Source: Leishmania martiniquensis | Lineage: Eukaryota > Euglenozoa > Kinetoplastea > Trypanosomatida > Trypanosomatidae | DNA length: 64,000 nt | Reading direction: 5' to 3' | Assembly (NCBI RefSeq): GCF_017916325.1 | Contig: NC_090163.1 | Coordinates: forward strand, 686,001-750,000 | Shown: positions 17,901 to 26,733 of the stretch, one piece after another | Layout: every line of letters begins with the position of its first letter | Numbering within the stretch: the first letter of the stretch is position 1 | The notes under the pieces: generated by a model | The model's input: only the letters and a program-made list of their open reading frames with translations | Database searches by the model: none | Told to the model about the DNA's origin: nothing | Program-made: the position numbers and the translations under genes

Positions 17901-20470
17901 ATCACTTCGTCCACCTTCGAAATAGACCGGAGGTACCCCTCAGCCGCGGTGCACAACTCCTCGTCCGCACTGCAGCCGTCACGGAAGTACTGATCTGAGC
18001 CATCGCAATGTACGGGTTGCGGATGCGGCTCCACCGACGGCGATGCACGAGTGCGGCGCGCAACAAGGGACAGGTTCGAATATGTTCCCTGAGCGGTGGT
18101 GGCAGCGTCCGCCACTGATCCTGACGGCGCTGCTGTCGCGCTTTCAAGAAGTGCATAGTACTCCGCCTGCATAGTCGCCTCCTCGCGTGCGGCCTTGAAA
18201 ATGCTTAGTGTTTGGAGCAGCTCGACGAGATAAGGGAGCAGCTCCCGCGTGGTCTCCTCAACAACTCGGCCTGGATGCAGCGCTGCGTGCCAGTTAGGCT
18301 CAGCCAGTGAACGGCTGGTGCCCATAGATGCTGTAGAGCCACATTCAATGGGAAGTACGTCGCGAGTATTGCCGCTCTCGCAGCCTGCCGGGCGAACCCG
18401 CCGCGCACCGGCAACGGACGGTCGGCCGCCCTCAGTGAAATGAGAGCGCAGCACACTGTGCAGCGCGCACTGCCTTCGGTGCCACAGCGTCATGGACGCT
18501 GTTAGCGGCCGCGTCTCAAGGCTATGGCTACTTTCAGGCGGGCCTGTCGCCGCATCGAGAGAGTGCTGCCCGCGCCCCCACGCGTCGTACCACACCTTCA
18601 TCGCCTCACAGGTCGTACGCTCATAGAGCGGAGCCGGCGAGGCGCCACTTGCGGCGTCAAAGCCGCTCGCGTGGTTCTTGTCCGCATGCAGAAGCGACAA
18701 GACCTCGTGAACGGATTCCATGAGTGCCTCCTCGCCCAACTCCGGCACCATAATGGGCTCTCTGAGCCAATCTACTACCGAAAGGGGCACCTCCAGCACG
18801 GCTAGTGCCTTCGCAGGCAATGGCTCGGTCGCCACCGCTGCCTTTACCACCGGGTCAGCCGCTGCAACCTTGTCGGAGGAGCCTGTGAGGAGGAGGCGGA
18901 CCGGTATCGCTGCCGGGCGAGCGCTGCCCAGCACCAAGGCCAAACGCTCGATCAACTGGCTGCGCGCCACTGCCTCGGCGCACAGGCCCTCAAACGCCAC
19001 CGCGACACGATCGCTTTTCTGCAGAGTTTTATAGTTTGCCCGGAAGGTGTGGTGCGACGCCACGAGTCGTCGCAGCGCGGCACAGTCCGGCTCGCCAGCG
19101 TTCGTGTACAGCGCGCGAGTCGGCGCTGCAGGGGGAGCTGGCACGCTCTGCATCGATGTTGACACTCCTCCCACCACTCCTGTGAGAACTTTGGCGGCCC
19201 GATCGAGCGAGGGCGGCGCGCCTGGGGCGCACGATGTGGAGCTACTTGACTGTTCCATCGCGGATCCGCCGTCTGCGCTCCGGCAACCTACCTTAGCGGC
19301 TCCACGGCCCCGACGCCTCGCCGGCTCTCTCCAGGTCGTGTGCACTTCCTCCGCTCCCGCCGCTCTCACGGGAGTAGACGGCACGCCTGCGGTTTCACTC
19401 TGACTCGCACGAGAAGAGCATGCTCGACCATAGCTAGCGTCGCCTGTGGCCGAGGACGACGCTTCCGAGCTAACGGTGCCACTATGGTGGCCAGGCGAGG
19501 GTACGACGTGCGTCTGCCTGTATGTTGAAGTGCCCGGCCGGCGCTCCCCGTGCCGCTGCCCCTCCGCTGGAGGCTGTCCACGATGCGGCGTCTCGCCACG
19601 GGCTGCCACCCCTTGCTCGCTCTGCTTCAGAGAGCCACGCAAGTCGCTTCGTTCTTCCCCGCGTTGCCCACCCAGGCCCTGCAACCGGTGTTTATGGCAG
19701 CGCCGCTTGCGGCTAAAGCGATGCCGCTCCTCTTTCTTCTCGGGTATGCGCACCGCATACGCGCTCTCGGCGCTGCTGCTGCCGCTGGGCATCGAACGCA
19801 CGGATAGCTCGTTGAGATCCAGAAATGACTCCGGCGACGCTGGCGGCACACCGATGCCTCCGGAGGTAGACGGCGTCGCCGCCGTGGTGAACGCACGCAC
19901 AGCGCCACCGTGCCGTCTTGCTATTGGCGCGCCCCCGCCAACAGGAGAAACCAGTGTCCCAAGCAATCGCCGGACTTGGCTATTGTGCAAGCAGAGCTGT
20001 GCCACTACGCCTCTCACGGCTGCGTGCTTTTGGCAGTTCGCTGGCACCCGCACTGCATGCCGTCGCGCACCCGTCGAGGTGAGCATCGGTGTAGCAGCGG
20101 CTGAGGCGGTCAACAGCGAGCGCAGTAACAGCTTTGAAAGGGAGCAGCGCAGCGAAAGGGACTGTGCAGCATCCACAAGTGGCAAGAGTGGTGACTCGAC
20201 CAGGCTACCTAGCGCTCGTTTTCGGGAGTAACGAGAAAGTGCGATGGTCATCACCTCATGAGACAAAGTGCGGTGTTCCATGACAGCCAAAAACGCTCGA
20301 GACCACCAAAAATGGCGAGCACCGCCGCCCACCTTGAGGGATACACGCTGCCAACTTATCACGATCTGCGGTGAGGCAGGCCCCGCTTTGACTGGAGAGC
20401 TTGAGAGCCTGGCCGAATCACCGACCTCCCCCACTTGTCGAAGTCCGTGTCGAGTGCCAACGGCAGGCAT
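11930..20470 (-). CDS. Giant conserved-type protein of unknown function (about 2,846 aa)
   Basis: One uninterrupted frame of more than 8.5 kb. I do not recognise a domain. The start is uncertain: frames upstream of 20491 begin only at GTG; the ATG at 20491 overlaps the first AG after a strong polypyrimidine tract, so 20470 is the first ATG after that acceptor; ATGs at 20281 and 20251 follow. From 20251 the protein would begin with an Arg/Ser/Leu-rich stretch poor in acidic residues (MTIALSRYSRKRAL), resembling a mitochondrial targeting sequence. The body alternates predicted helical segments rich in Leu/Ala/Trp with disordered Ala/Ser/Gly/Thr linkers. Several helices, for example HPYGLSRLVLALLGTFLLER, recall the helical-repeat folds of organellar RNA-binding proteins. 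That reading is inference. No transmembrane run, nucleotide-binding or zinc motif was found. Confidence 0.8.
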   Translation of the reverse strand: MPAVGTRHGLRQVGEVGDSARLSSSPVKAGPASPQIVISWQRVSLKVGGGARHFWWSRAFLAVMEHRTLSHEVMTIALSRYSRKRALGSLVESPLLPLVDAAQSLSLRCSLSKLLLRSLLTASAAATPMLTSTGARRHAVRVPANCQKHAAVRGVVAQLCLHNSQVRRLLGTLVSPVGGGAPIARRHGGAVRAFTTAATPSTSGGIGVPPASPESFLDLNELSVRSMPSGSSSAESAYAVRIPEKKEERHRFSRKRRCHKHRLQGLGGQRGEERSDLRGSLKQSEQGVAARGETPHRGQPPAEGQRHGERRPGTSTYRQTHVVPSPGHHSGTVSSEASSSATGDASYGRACSSRASQSETAGVPSTPVRAAGAEEVHTTWREPARRRGRGAAKVGCRSADGGSAMEQSSSSTSCAPGAPPSLDRAAKVLTGVVGGVSTSMQSVPAPPAAPTRALYTNAGEPDCAALRRLVASHHTFRANYKTLQKSDRVAVAFEGLCAEAVARSQLIERLALVLGSARPAAIPVRLLLTGSSDKVAAADPVVKAAVATEPLPAKALAVLEVPLSVVDWLREPIMVPELGEEALMESVHEVLSLLHADKNHASGFDAASGASPAPLYERTTCEAMKVWYDAWGRGQHSLDAATGPPESSHSLETRPLTASMTLWHRRQCALHSVLRSHFTEGGRPSVAGARRVRPAGCESGNTRDVLPIECGSTASMGTSRSLAEPNWHAALHPGRVVEETTRELLPYLVELLQTLSIFKAAREEATMQAEYYALLESATAAPSGSVADAATTAQGTYSNLSLVARRTRASPSVEPHPQPVHCDGSDQYFRDGCSADEELCTAAEGYLRSISKVDEVISHSDQSPSESEGATPLYSAAVLDMLMGVLLRCLLVCLPALSANDRGRVLKQLTAPWLTEAPVASARAACWSTLFGIADLLSKAHAPVRQGRIAAIPCAMVGPRGGGNANSALSLTADHSAALRINEVVRDLRSLCWPTVLDRQSSIVQHVLCLPPAIPAASPSISSSPASAPGQQQRRRPSTVALHGGTAHGVSASSAAAAHLSRSPRPRAPEWSDVVAVARGSERRQRLGYELLVLFFSALECGQALAATGPVTDTAAAAAAEERSLLSRRSAGRCPVSTACIYTLDVDRFMNERMRCFSPVGGLLPLLRTHSFSVTGRGAPPSGTRAALTQLLAEQAVHPYGLSRLVLALLGTFLLERWSTMRPQRARLLVEALQRAVAAPAALTLRSLLLGPHPGTRAGSLATPSSALQSAARCSEWRAVASVMSVFTTRATPSFWGTMWDCVSSELKSLPLQMREKRAAHASAGDVQGGDAAARGERGGTNGGQHAFCQQLEELASMCAWLVVMAPSAFDARVTGAGAATSASAKAPALGYRERVKLAFAHCVKSLLAVWTQTGASADAAERLLLLFPKHASTVMTPVEIASLQTDNVGAVAEVAQDANTLPPTQEESVKGEVVELLMEMLEAAQTHVWTRALRGAVEVWIAKTIYIQAHSKGVIQAVPLPTAAEASASALDEMPAAAAPSPAAGDDHLTGEATENGGTDALTLTASRDVDSVLLAWWRSIAEEDIGLPSTRIPLVQVYRVLLRIVATRGALAPSHPFQAKAHEEGAFASAQSSALAGTEMDASTGGSDGKPRMGLPDNTPAGAATSDALFSAAEVVVIVRVLSSIAARTFSTATLGSMMKRSCRWDAHGRASAAGSTESAVGGEATSRSGETIIDVLHRAAACATAVTAPNSAPSKDQSVSGGPIGSGEDGKDTPHTAGVEEEAVDQDRGGAAVLSAQKAVQRIEKALLISLKAHSGALPAATVMEATWLGLLPLSALQRLLGQQEWSTTIADQPDATPRGHSPSASVGVRPAKPTDLRAGTAALPPSHLPGTAAASPDPALHLDGSLRESPSLWLRQLHDAVVASSHTREVGICLVSSMYSFLAAPQKGGCIDPPLCGVTPRVRVRTAGNGDSASCDDTSVAVPSCASSSANGADALSRLRGFLTRLRTSCAEAVVLLHQASRQGSDFTALPAKGGAIADGGANAKDTGASRAGVVASASAAAAEADRDDGDDVDVGVSRSATLHDGHGRRFCHVLVVTSELHERLLPYTEASTFAAAGLHLTEQGAAEHTLPNMRIGKDERVRRQLWLLYRSLLDAVAYFVPYGEHGNAVEVMQMLAVITRRMPWQQCAPERLVHALPIDKDGHLRDNSSGWAGVEAAPPTKHGQGILAAAPSAPLSTLGDGSDEGAMSGPLLHCFREQVARLMPYVDAEVLRCTKMRSPVLLRLALIGAAKSSVEYVLRSTPLASRRSTLRCEEASAVTAGGTRSGVAFEPSSARTTAKMSAVEAASPSTTKEAASDPLERSTRPLWSQVPLASLMHRLAMDRLMMSRHALHLCTLVTNAPEFSLLLLPLSHWLRDAQARISWDMLEVVFKAMAVAAANLQRHNQAEMLLRDAYLPPPSPSASPRSDQAPSGAASSADRASLAASADRSRRSLGDGDAPRRGELVLPRPLSGGSSLRVGEVRYPLGGNGAAPAPFFRSAGGLTTMWNAPSQLRHTWGDLARRLLREEDDVALRDSSLWVSALYCGAMVNCAGTQVFAQLLACLVFGATTPEASTPAATTRIATLDVVGWSLVLESCGTALDQRYRQSYQALLRDEFAAFLKRAAASAQGGEGVALAPSTSSSSPSTVPSVSTAELWRGVLDDELPLAGAWRCGLLEAIPQLFVEDAKFWGLVKCCVESWCALIELEPVERAGEMPSAQRKSTSAARRSWVTQLHQSFNWAAQCAGQPSLVFTDTWTTMTADAGTHAATEWMKMQLESLGTSAASETQSTEVPASAFPPSGE

Positions 20471-22817
20471 ACACGAAGAAGGTGACCTCATACGGCACAC
20501 GGGGGGAGGGAGGGAGGGGGGAGAAGAGGAAAAGGGAAAGGGAGGGCGGAGGCTGGCTGTGCGTCTCGCTCGATATGTGTGCGCCACGGTCCACTGCGCA
20601 GATGACGCAGCGCAGCGGTGAAGACAAACACACACACGCACACACGCACAGACACAGAAAGAGGCGCTTCAGCAGCCTGCCAAAAAAGCACAGCAGCGGC
20701 AACAGTACGTATGCTGGATGCGGACAACTGGTGCGCAGGGCGTAGAGGGTTGAGCGCGCACGAATCGGTGATCAACGCACAGACTGCGCACTGCTCAGTC
20801 CCGCAGCAAGCCCCACGCCTTTCTCCGCTCGCGCTGGTGCCCCGTATGCGCCGACGCCACGGGAGGTATGTGAGCCTCGAGGTATCGCTCCTTCTACTTA
20901 AGCTTATCAGGGAGATGCAGGGAGCCGCCCGCCCACCTGCCCACACACAACACCACCACGAGAGAGAGAGACGGAATGTGGAACGGAAAGGGAGTGACAG
21001 TGACAGTGAGAGAGTGGCGCCCATAACCTCGACATCCAGGAGCAAGCCCTCCTCCTGATGACGATGTCCGCCTCGCCGCTGTCACACCAAATCCGCTGAG
21101 TGACGGGCGGAAGATTCGATTCGTAAAGAGAGGAGAAGAATGGGAAGGTGAAGAGGGTCTCACACGCAACTGCACTCCCACTCCCCCACCCCTGCCTCTG
21201 TGTATAGGGGCAGATACGTCTTGTAAGCTTTCCCACGTGCTTACTTCGATCGTACAGACAATTACGTATGTCCGTGTCTATACGTCAGTGCCAGTAAATC
21301 TGTGCATGCACACGCTCTGGACGCTGTCGCTGATCCCCATCCTCCTTCGCCGTATCCACCGCCAACTCCTGAGAGACGAGCGAGGCAAGCGGCGGGGCTG
21401 TGAAGTACAGTCTGAACAAATCCCAAAATGCTCTCTCTGAGGAAAGAGGCGAGCGAGTGCGCCAACGATCACGAGGTAGATGCCACGTGCAGCGGCGTGG
21501 TGCTCCTACTGCTTACGCCATGCAAAAAAAAGGCCAAAAGGGAAGAGAGCACCATGTGTTGGCATCGGTCCGAACGAATTGGGTGACGGGGGGAAGAAGA
21601 GGGAGGTGGAAGGAGGGAGGAGAGGGGAAGCGGTAGATGGTGTCTTGCCAAGGCAGAGAGCGCGCGTACACTTGTGCTTGGCAGTGTCCAGGAGAAGGAC
21701 CGACCGTGTGTGTTTGACCACACAGTGCCCAAAGAGTACGGGAAGACAGATTTCCTCGCAGATGCGCTCGCAACGGCGCGACCACCTGCAAAAAAAAAGA
21801 GGGGGACTTTGGCTACGAGGGGAAAGAAAACGCGCCGGTTGGCTGGAGAGTGGGTGTGATGAGAAGAAGTGCAGAAGCTGTGCAAAAGACTGCACGCCGG
21901 AGCACCCACCCCCTCCCCTCTCTCTTCCTACCCCATCTCGTATCGCTCGCCTTCCCTTCCTCTCACAGTTGTGGTAAGCTGCCTGTGTGTTTGGTATGTG
22001 TCGATCATGTCTCTCTGCTTATGTTTCGTGCTATGTGCGTCCGTCGGTGCGCCCCTCGCGTGATCCTCTTTGCTGCCAAACCGCCATGAAGTCGCGCTCC
22101 GGCGTTAGATATGAGGGAGACAACGCAAAGGCACTTCAGTAGTGCCAGAAAAAAATGCGGGGGGGCGCATTCAACAGGAAAGAAGGCGGGCAGCACCACT
22201 GCGATGACGGCAACGAGAAGCAAACATCAGTGATCAGGGCTGAGCGAAGGCAGGTAGATCGAAAGAGGGAGAGGGGCAGGCGGAAGAGCACAAGATGCGG
22301 CCTCATTAAGGCGGCGTCTGCGTGTGTGTCCCTTCCACCTCAGCTGGTGAACTATCTGCGCTCCCCATCCCTCTTCTGCCCCGTCCTTATCGCTCCCTCT
22401 CCCTTTTATGGCCTAAATGGAGGATGAATGGGGACCACAACAGCACAAAAGAAATCGAAGCAGAAAGGTCACAGACTGTGCTTCGAAGGAGTGGGCTGAG
22501 CGAAGAGGGGGGAGGGGACAGGTCTGGCGGCGCACCTCCCTCATCTGCGTCCTCACTAAGAGGTGTAGACCGTGGACGTGCGCCGCAGCAGGCCTTCTCC
22601 CCCCTCCTCTCCCCTCGATCGCCTCTCATCCCCTCTTCAGCACGGCCTCAACTCGCACGTCGTCAACGGAGCGCGGCGCCCACCTGTCACCCTTTCTTTC
22701 TTTTTTCGCTTTACCCTCTCTGTTTCACTCGTTTAGATGAGCACGAAGTCTGTACACGTCACTACACACACACACGCACACACGCCACCCCTACACATAC
22801 AGGCATAGACGTCCCCC
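20471..22817. other. Spacer between the small mitochondrial-type gene and the giant gene
   Basis: About 2.3 kb, no gene supported. Contains the leader of the giant gene, CA repeats at about 20627-20652 and 22766-22786, an A8 run at 21791-21798, and purine-rich plus-strand stretches at about 21594-21632 and 22500-22520. Several 100-180-residue frames are Ser/Leu/Pro-rich translations of pyrimidine tracts. Confidence 0.55.
20487..20560 (-). promoter_or_regulatory. Polypyrimidine tract and trans-splice acceptor of the giant gene
   Basis: A nearly pure C/T run on the minus strand (about 20555-20501) precedes the first AG at 20488-20487. That AG overlaps the ATG at 20491, so use of this site would remove that ATG and make 20470 the first start codon. 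Confidence 0.5.
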
Positions 22818-23363
22818 TCACAGCGGGCCATCCTTGCCCTTCGCCCAGTACTTAGCAAAGTACGCCCATGCGTTCAGAAGCAGCGAGACCGCCTTTCCCT
22901 CTGCCTTGTCGATTTGATCTTCGGTCAGCGAGTTCAATGCGCGCCACGCCTCCTCCTCGACTTCCCTCTTGCTCACACCCGCACCGGCGCTCTGGTGAGC
23001 CTTTTTCATCTTGTTGACGCGCATGGCGACATCCAGAGCGCTCTCGCTACCGTTAGCAGCGGCAGAGGAGGCGCCCGCCGGTGCGCCGGGTGTCGGTATC
23101 GGCTGTTGCTGCGGCCCTGCCGCACTGGAGGCGTCATCCATGCAGGTGCGGGAGCAGGAGAAATGGAGCCGGCGCGCGTTCACCAGGGAGGAGGAGGCGG
23201 CGGCAGCCATCCTCACCGCAGAGGCGCCGGCGGGCGCCATCGTATTCGCCGACGGACCCACCAGCCAGCCGCGCTGAATGCTCCGCGAATGCGCGAGAAG
23301 GCCTGCCTTACAGCGCAGTGAGCCGTCTGAGGAGAGAAATGTAGGCAGCTTCCGGATCATCAT
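22818..23363 (-). CDS. Small protein of unknown function, probably mitochondrial
   Basis: The protein is 181 aa from the ATG pair at 23363/23360 (MMIRKLPTFLSS...). The open frame upstream begins with TTG, and a good splice acceptor lies 32 nt upstream of the ATG. The first roughly 75 residues are rich in Arg, Ser, Ala and Leu with few acids (LLAHSRSIQRGWLVG, RMAAAASSSLVNARRLHF), consistent with mitochondrial import. A Pro/Ala/Gly-rich linker follows, then a helical C-terminal part with charged residues (REVEEEAWRALNSL) and an aromatic-hydrophobic end (LLLNAWAYFAKYWAKG). I do not recognise the family; a subunit of a mitochondrial membrane complex is possible but unproven. Confidence 0.75.
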   Translation of the reverse strand: MMIRKLPTFLSSDGSLRCKAGLLAHSRSIQRGWLVGPSANTMAPAGASAVRMAAAASSSLVNARRLHFSCSRTCMDDASSAAGPQQQPIPTPGAPAGASSAAANGSESALDVAMRVNKMKKAHQSAGAGVSKREVEEEAWRALNSLTEDQIDKAEGKAVSLLLNAWAYFAKYWAKGKDGPL

Positions 23364-25329
23364 GCTGAGCACACGAGCGATGTCGACCTCAATGCTGTCC
23401 ACAAGAATAGCCACAAAAAGAGGGCAGGTGGTCAAGGCCCCGTCCCCTCCTGCTCCTCCACCTCAAACGGATGCCGCGACGATGCGGTTGCTGTGTTCGA
23501 GCTGACGCACGCCGTGGCCGACCGTTGCTGTTTTGCGCTTCAGTCGAGTCCGAATGTCTAACGCGTCCGGCTCAATGCTTTCTGTCCGCTATGCTCCTGA
23601 CAAACGCACACCCACTCGCCCGAACTAATGCGCGCACGCAGACGCTTGAGCAGAGGGGCGGAAAGGGAAGAAGGAGACGTGCCACTGTGCGTCGTCCACA
23701 ATCTGCCGAGTAGGGTCTGAGCAGGGGGGTGGAGAAGCCTTCTGCAGCGTGGGAATCGAACGTGTAGCTCAAAAGAAAGGAGCTGATAATAATCGCCTCG
23801 CTTCTTTTGCGTCCGTCTCAGTGCACTCCGCGCCGTGCGGTGGCGCTTGCAATTTTCTCGCGCGCGTCCGCGCAACGCTCCGTTTCGATGTTGGCGATTT
23901 CCCCAAGCCGCGTCTGGAGCAATATCTCTTGGATGCCACCTCTGCACCGTTCACTAAGCTTACGCAGCTCTGTTCGGTAAGGGGTGCCCGTCTACTGCGC
24001 TCCTGCTCGCCAGTATGAACGTTGTACTCTCTTCGGCCTCTGAAGCAGCAAAAAAAAAGGAGGAGAAAACTGAGACGATCGTCCGCCCGATTCGATGCCG
24101 CATGGTGGCACGAGCATGTGTGTGTGTGTGTGGAGAGAGGGCAGTGTCGCGCAAGGGGGGAAACGCCGAGAGAGTCACCAGAAGCGTTGGGAAGGGGGCG
24201 AGAGATGAGTTTGGGCGGACTCCGTGCGCATGCAAAGGAAACGGCGCCAGTCGACACACAATCCACGAGCACAAGGGCATCGAAGAAGCCGCCCACATTC
24301 AGTCCGTGGCGGTATTCGTACGCCTGCATGGAGTCAGATGGGCCATGCCGGCAGCGCAGTGGAGGAATTAGGATAGGCATGAAGCGAGGCGCTCAAGCAA
24401 ACAGGTACACCCAAACGACAGAGCGCCCGCCTCTTCACAGGCAGGGCGAGTCAGCCGGAGGGCCTCAGTGCATACACTCGTCTAGCCCACCAACACGTGC
24501 GTGCCGGGCACTGCCGCCTTCGACCGAAGCGGCAAATCGACGTCATGATACGGCAGAGCTCGAAGAGCGAGGAGCGCCAGCCTATCATGCACCCATCCGT
24601 CTCGCCTTTGCTCCAACGCGCTGTTACACCTTCGGAACTGCCCCTAAAGTATTTCTATTCTCTCCCCCCCACACACACACACATTTTTTTTCTGCGTCAA
24701 ATACTGGCCGCACACGCTACCCGATCCCCTTTCCGGCTTCGATGGCTTGAAGGCTCGCTATCGATTGCCTTAACGTCATCTGCGGCGAAGCCTCGAGCGA
24801 TAGCAGCCTCCACGGCCAGAGGCGCCAGAGGAAGCAGAACGAAGCCAATGATGGCCAGCGTGCCCTCCTCTCTCACACCTCCTCTCAGACCAGAAAAGAA
24901 ATGAGGAAGCGTGCAGCTGGGCACACAGAGAGAAAGAGAGAGAAGGTATGCTGCAGGGACAGACGGGTGGACGTGTGTGTGTGTGTGTAACAGTGAGCCA
25001 TTAAGGCGGACAAAATACAAGACGACGATGACGATGACGATGCGGCAACTCATCCAAAGTGTGGTAAGGCAGCGCAAAAGACAGCCGAAGAGGCACAGGT
25101 CAAAGCACAAACAATTCTGAGAAAGGTCTCTCTCCCTCTCTAATGAGGTGCCCACGTGCGCGCAGATATGAGGGCACGCATGCGCCCGCACCAGAGCGAA
25201 CGCGTTCGCTCTACGAGGCGATTGTCTTTCCGCGCCGTGTACGCCAGCCCTCGATGAGTGGGCGGTGAGTATATGCGAGCAGCTCTGTGGCCGCGTGCTC
25301 GTCAGGCGTTCCTGGCGCCTTGGGGAAGC
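23364..25329. other. Spacer between RPA1 and the small mitochondrial-type gene
   Basis: About 2 kb without a supported gene. Contains GT repeats at about 24117-24132 and 24974-24989, a C8/CA block with T8 at 24663-24692, an A9 run near 24050, and the RPA1 3' UTR. A short hydrophobic reading frame at about 24697-24870 (minus) is discussed under findings. A T-loop-like TTCGATTCC near 23750 is not a tRNA. Confidence 0.5.
23395..23428 (-). promoter_or_regulatory. Trans-splice acceptor of the small mitochondrial-type gene
   Basis: Minus-strand pyrimidine-rich sequence with CCTCTTTTTG ends in GGACAG with the AG at 23396-23395, giving a 31-nt leader to the ATG at 23363. This supports the short start. 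Confidence 0.45.
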
Positions 25330-26733
25330 TCAAATGTACGCCTCGATGAGGCGGAGGATCTCGTCGCACTCCGTGCGGAGGTTCTGCGCGAGGCGGCGGC
25401 GCGTCTCCTCAGAGGTGCCGGCGATTGGCATGAACTCAGAGATGCGCACCACCGACATGCGCAGCCGGTCCGACTCCTCGCCGGTAATAGCGTTCGAGTT
25501 GGTCTCCTCTTTCACGCGCAGGCGCAGCACAACTGGTCGATTCATGCGGCCCTGTGCCAGCTTCGCGATGTAGAGAGGGTCCTCCTGCGCACGCCGCTTC
25601 AGCTCCGCCGCTTCCATGCCAAAGAACTCAATTCCGGCCTCGTTGAACAGCGTCAGCCACGCCTGAGACACGTTGTCTGTGACCTGGATGGAGACGAGAT
25701 AGCGCTGCGTTGGCGTGACGGTCCTGTCGCACTTCTCGCAGCGGAAGCGATCTCCCTGCGCACCCTCCTCGGTTACTTTCTTGTTGCACGTCGGGCACGC
25801 GTTGTACCACTGCGCATCCTGCTTGAAGTAGATGGGAACGCAGCGGACATCGACATACTCGGGCTTCGGGCCCCTGCCAATACCCTCCGACTGGATCTCG
25901 TCCAGGTACTTGCGGCCTCGGTCGCTCTCGCCACCGGCGCCGCCCGCCGTGCCGAGACCCTGCGACGACAACGACGCCACGTTCGCGCCACCGGTCGACA
26001 CATACCATGTCGCGAGTTTCTTGACATCCGGCAGGTCTGTGGGGTTGACATCGATCTTCGTCTGATAGGTGGACGACAGAGTCACGCCGTCGAAACTACC
26101 GACCTTGAGCTGCCGCATCGCCACGACGGTGCCGACCGGGTAGCCCCAGGCCCTTGCCTCCTCATTCCACAAGGTGACGTCCACAGCTGCCGTCATGTCG
26201 CCCATCATGACATTTCGCTTCAGCAGCTCGCGGCCCGTTGACTTTTGTGTAATGGAAGACACCTCGTCCACCTTTAGAACGACGCCCAGCACGTCGACAA
26301 GGGACCCGACCTCGCGCTGTTTCAGAAGTTCGATCGGCACAAAGTTGTAGCGCTGCATCGGCAGCGCCGCCGTCAACGTGTCCTGCCGCGCCAGCATCAT
26401 CTCCGAGCTGCGGTCGAAGGTGAGCTCGTAGTCGTTGTTCACGTTGCTGAAACGGCGGTTCGCACTCTTCACCTGCCCGCCGCTGAAGTAGTAAACTTGT
26501 CCGTTAACAATGAGCGGCTCGAAGATGTCCACAGCGTCGTTGAAGACGGTCGCCCGAATCGCGGCGGACTCATCGATGAGAGTGAAGGAGAAGAGCTTTC
26601 CCTGCGACGTCGGTTTGTTCCACGTGCGAATGTCGGTCTTGTCCGTAACGCGGGCCCGTATCCACCACTTGCCGCCGAGGAACGGAGTGAGGGAGTCGAT
26701 GGGCTGGATCTGGTGGATGCCTGGCTGCTGCAT
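25330..26733 (-). CDS. RPA1: Replication protein A large subunit (RPA1), short trypanosomatid form
   Basis: The 467-aa protein starts at the ATG at 26733; the upstream open frame is leader including a poly-C tract. It begins with an OB-fold single-strand DNA-binding domain (about 20-125, KWWIRARVTDKTDIRTWNK), then a second OB fold (about 130-235, GVVLKVDEV...GREL..R.VMMGD), then DBD-C (about 290-460) carrying the zinc ribbon C313-x2-C316-x15-C332-x2-C335. It binds single-stranded DNA in replication, repair and recombination as part of the RPA trimer. The N-terminal protein-recruitment domain (70N) of other eukaryotes is absent, a feature known for trypanosomatid RPA1; the length matches the known short form. 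Confidence 0.95.
   Translation of the reverse strand: MQQPGIHQIQPIDSLTPFLGGKWWIRARVTDKTDIRTWNKPTSQGKLFSFTLIDESAAIRATVFNDAVDIFEPLIVNGQVYYFSGGQVKSANRRFSNVNNDYELTFDRSSEMMLARQDTLTAALPMQRYNFVPIELLKQREVGSLVDVLGVVLKVDEVSSITQKSTGRELLKRNVMMGDMTAAVDVTLWNEEARAWGYPVGTVVAMRQLKVGSFDGVTLSSTYQTKIDVNPTDLPDVKKLATWYVSTGGANVASLSSQGLGTAGGAGGESDRGRKYLDEIQSEGIGRGPKPEYVDVRCVPIYFKQDAQWYNACPTCNKKVTEEGAQGDRFRCEKCDRTVTPTQRYLVSIQVTDNVSQAWLTLFNEAGIEFFGMEAAELKRRAQEDPLYIAKLAQGRMNRPVVLRLRVKEETNSNAITGEESDRLRMSVVRISEFMPIAGTSEETRRRLAQNLRTECDEILRLIEAYI

Noticed and set aside
23740..23790. tRNA-like T-loop on the minus strand (TTCGATTCC near 23750)
   Set aside because: The flanking bases do not form a T stem, and no D arm, anticodon arm or acceptor stem could be found upstream.
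23769..24380. 203-codon minus-strand frame in the RPA1/small-gene spacer
   Set aside because: It contains CA-repeat (THTHT) and poly-T translations and has no family resemblance; judged to be untranslated spacer.
25258..26241. 327-codon plus-strand frame
   Set aside because: Antisense shadow of RPA1.
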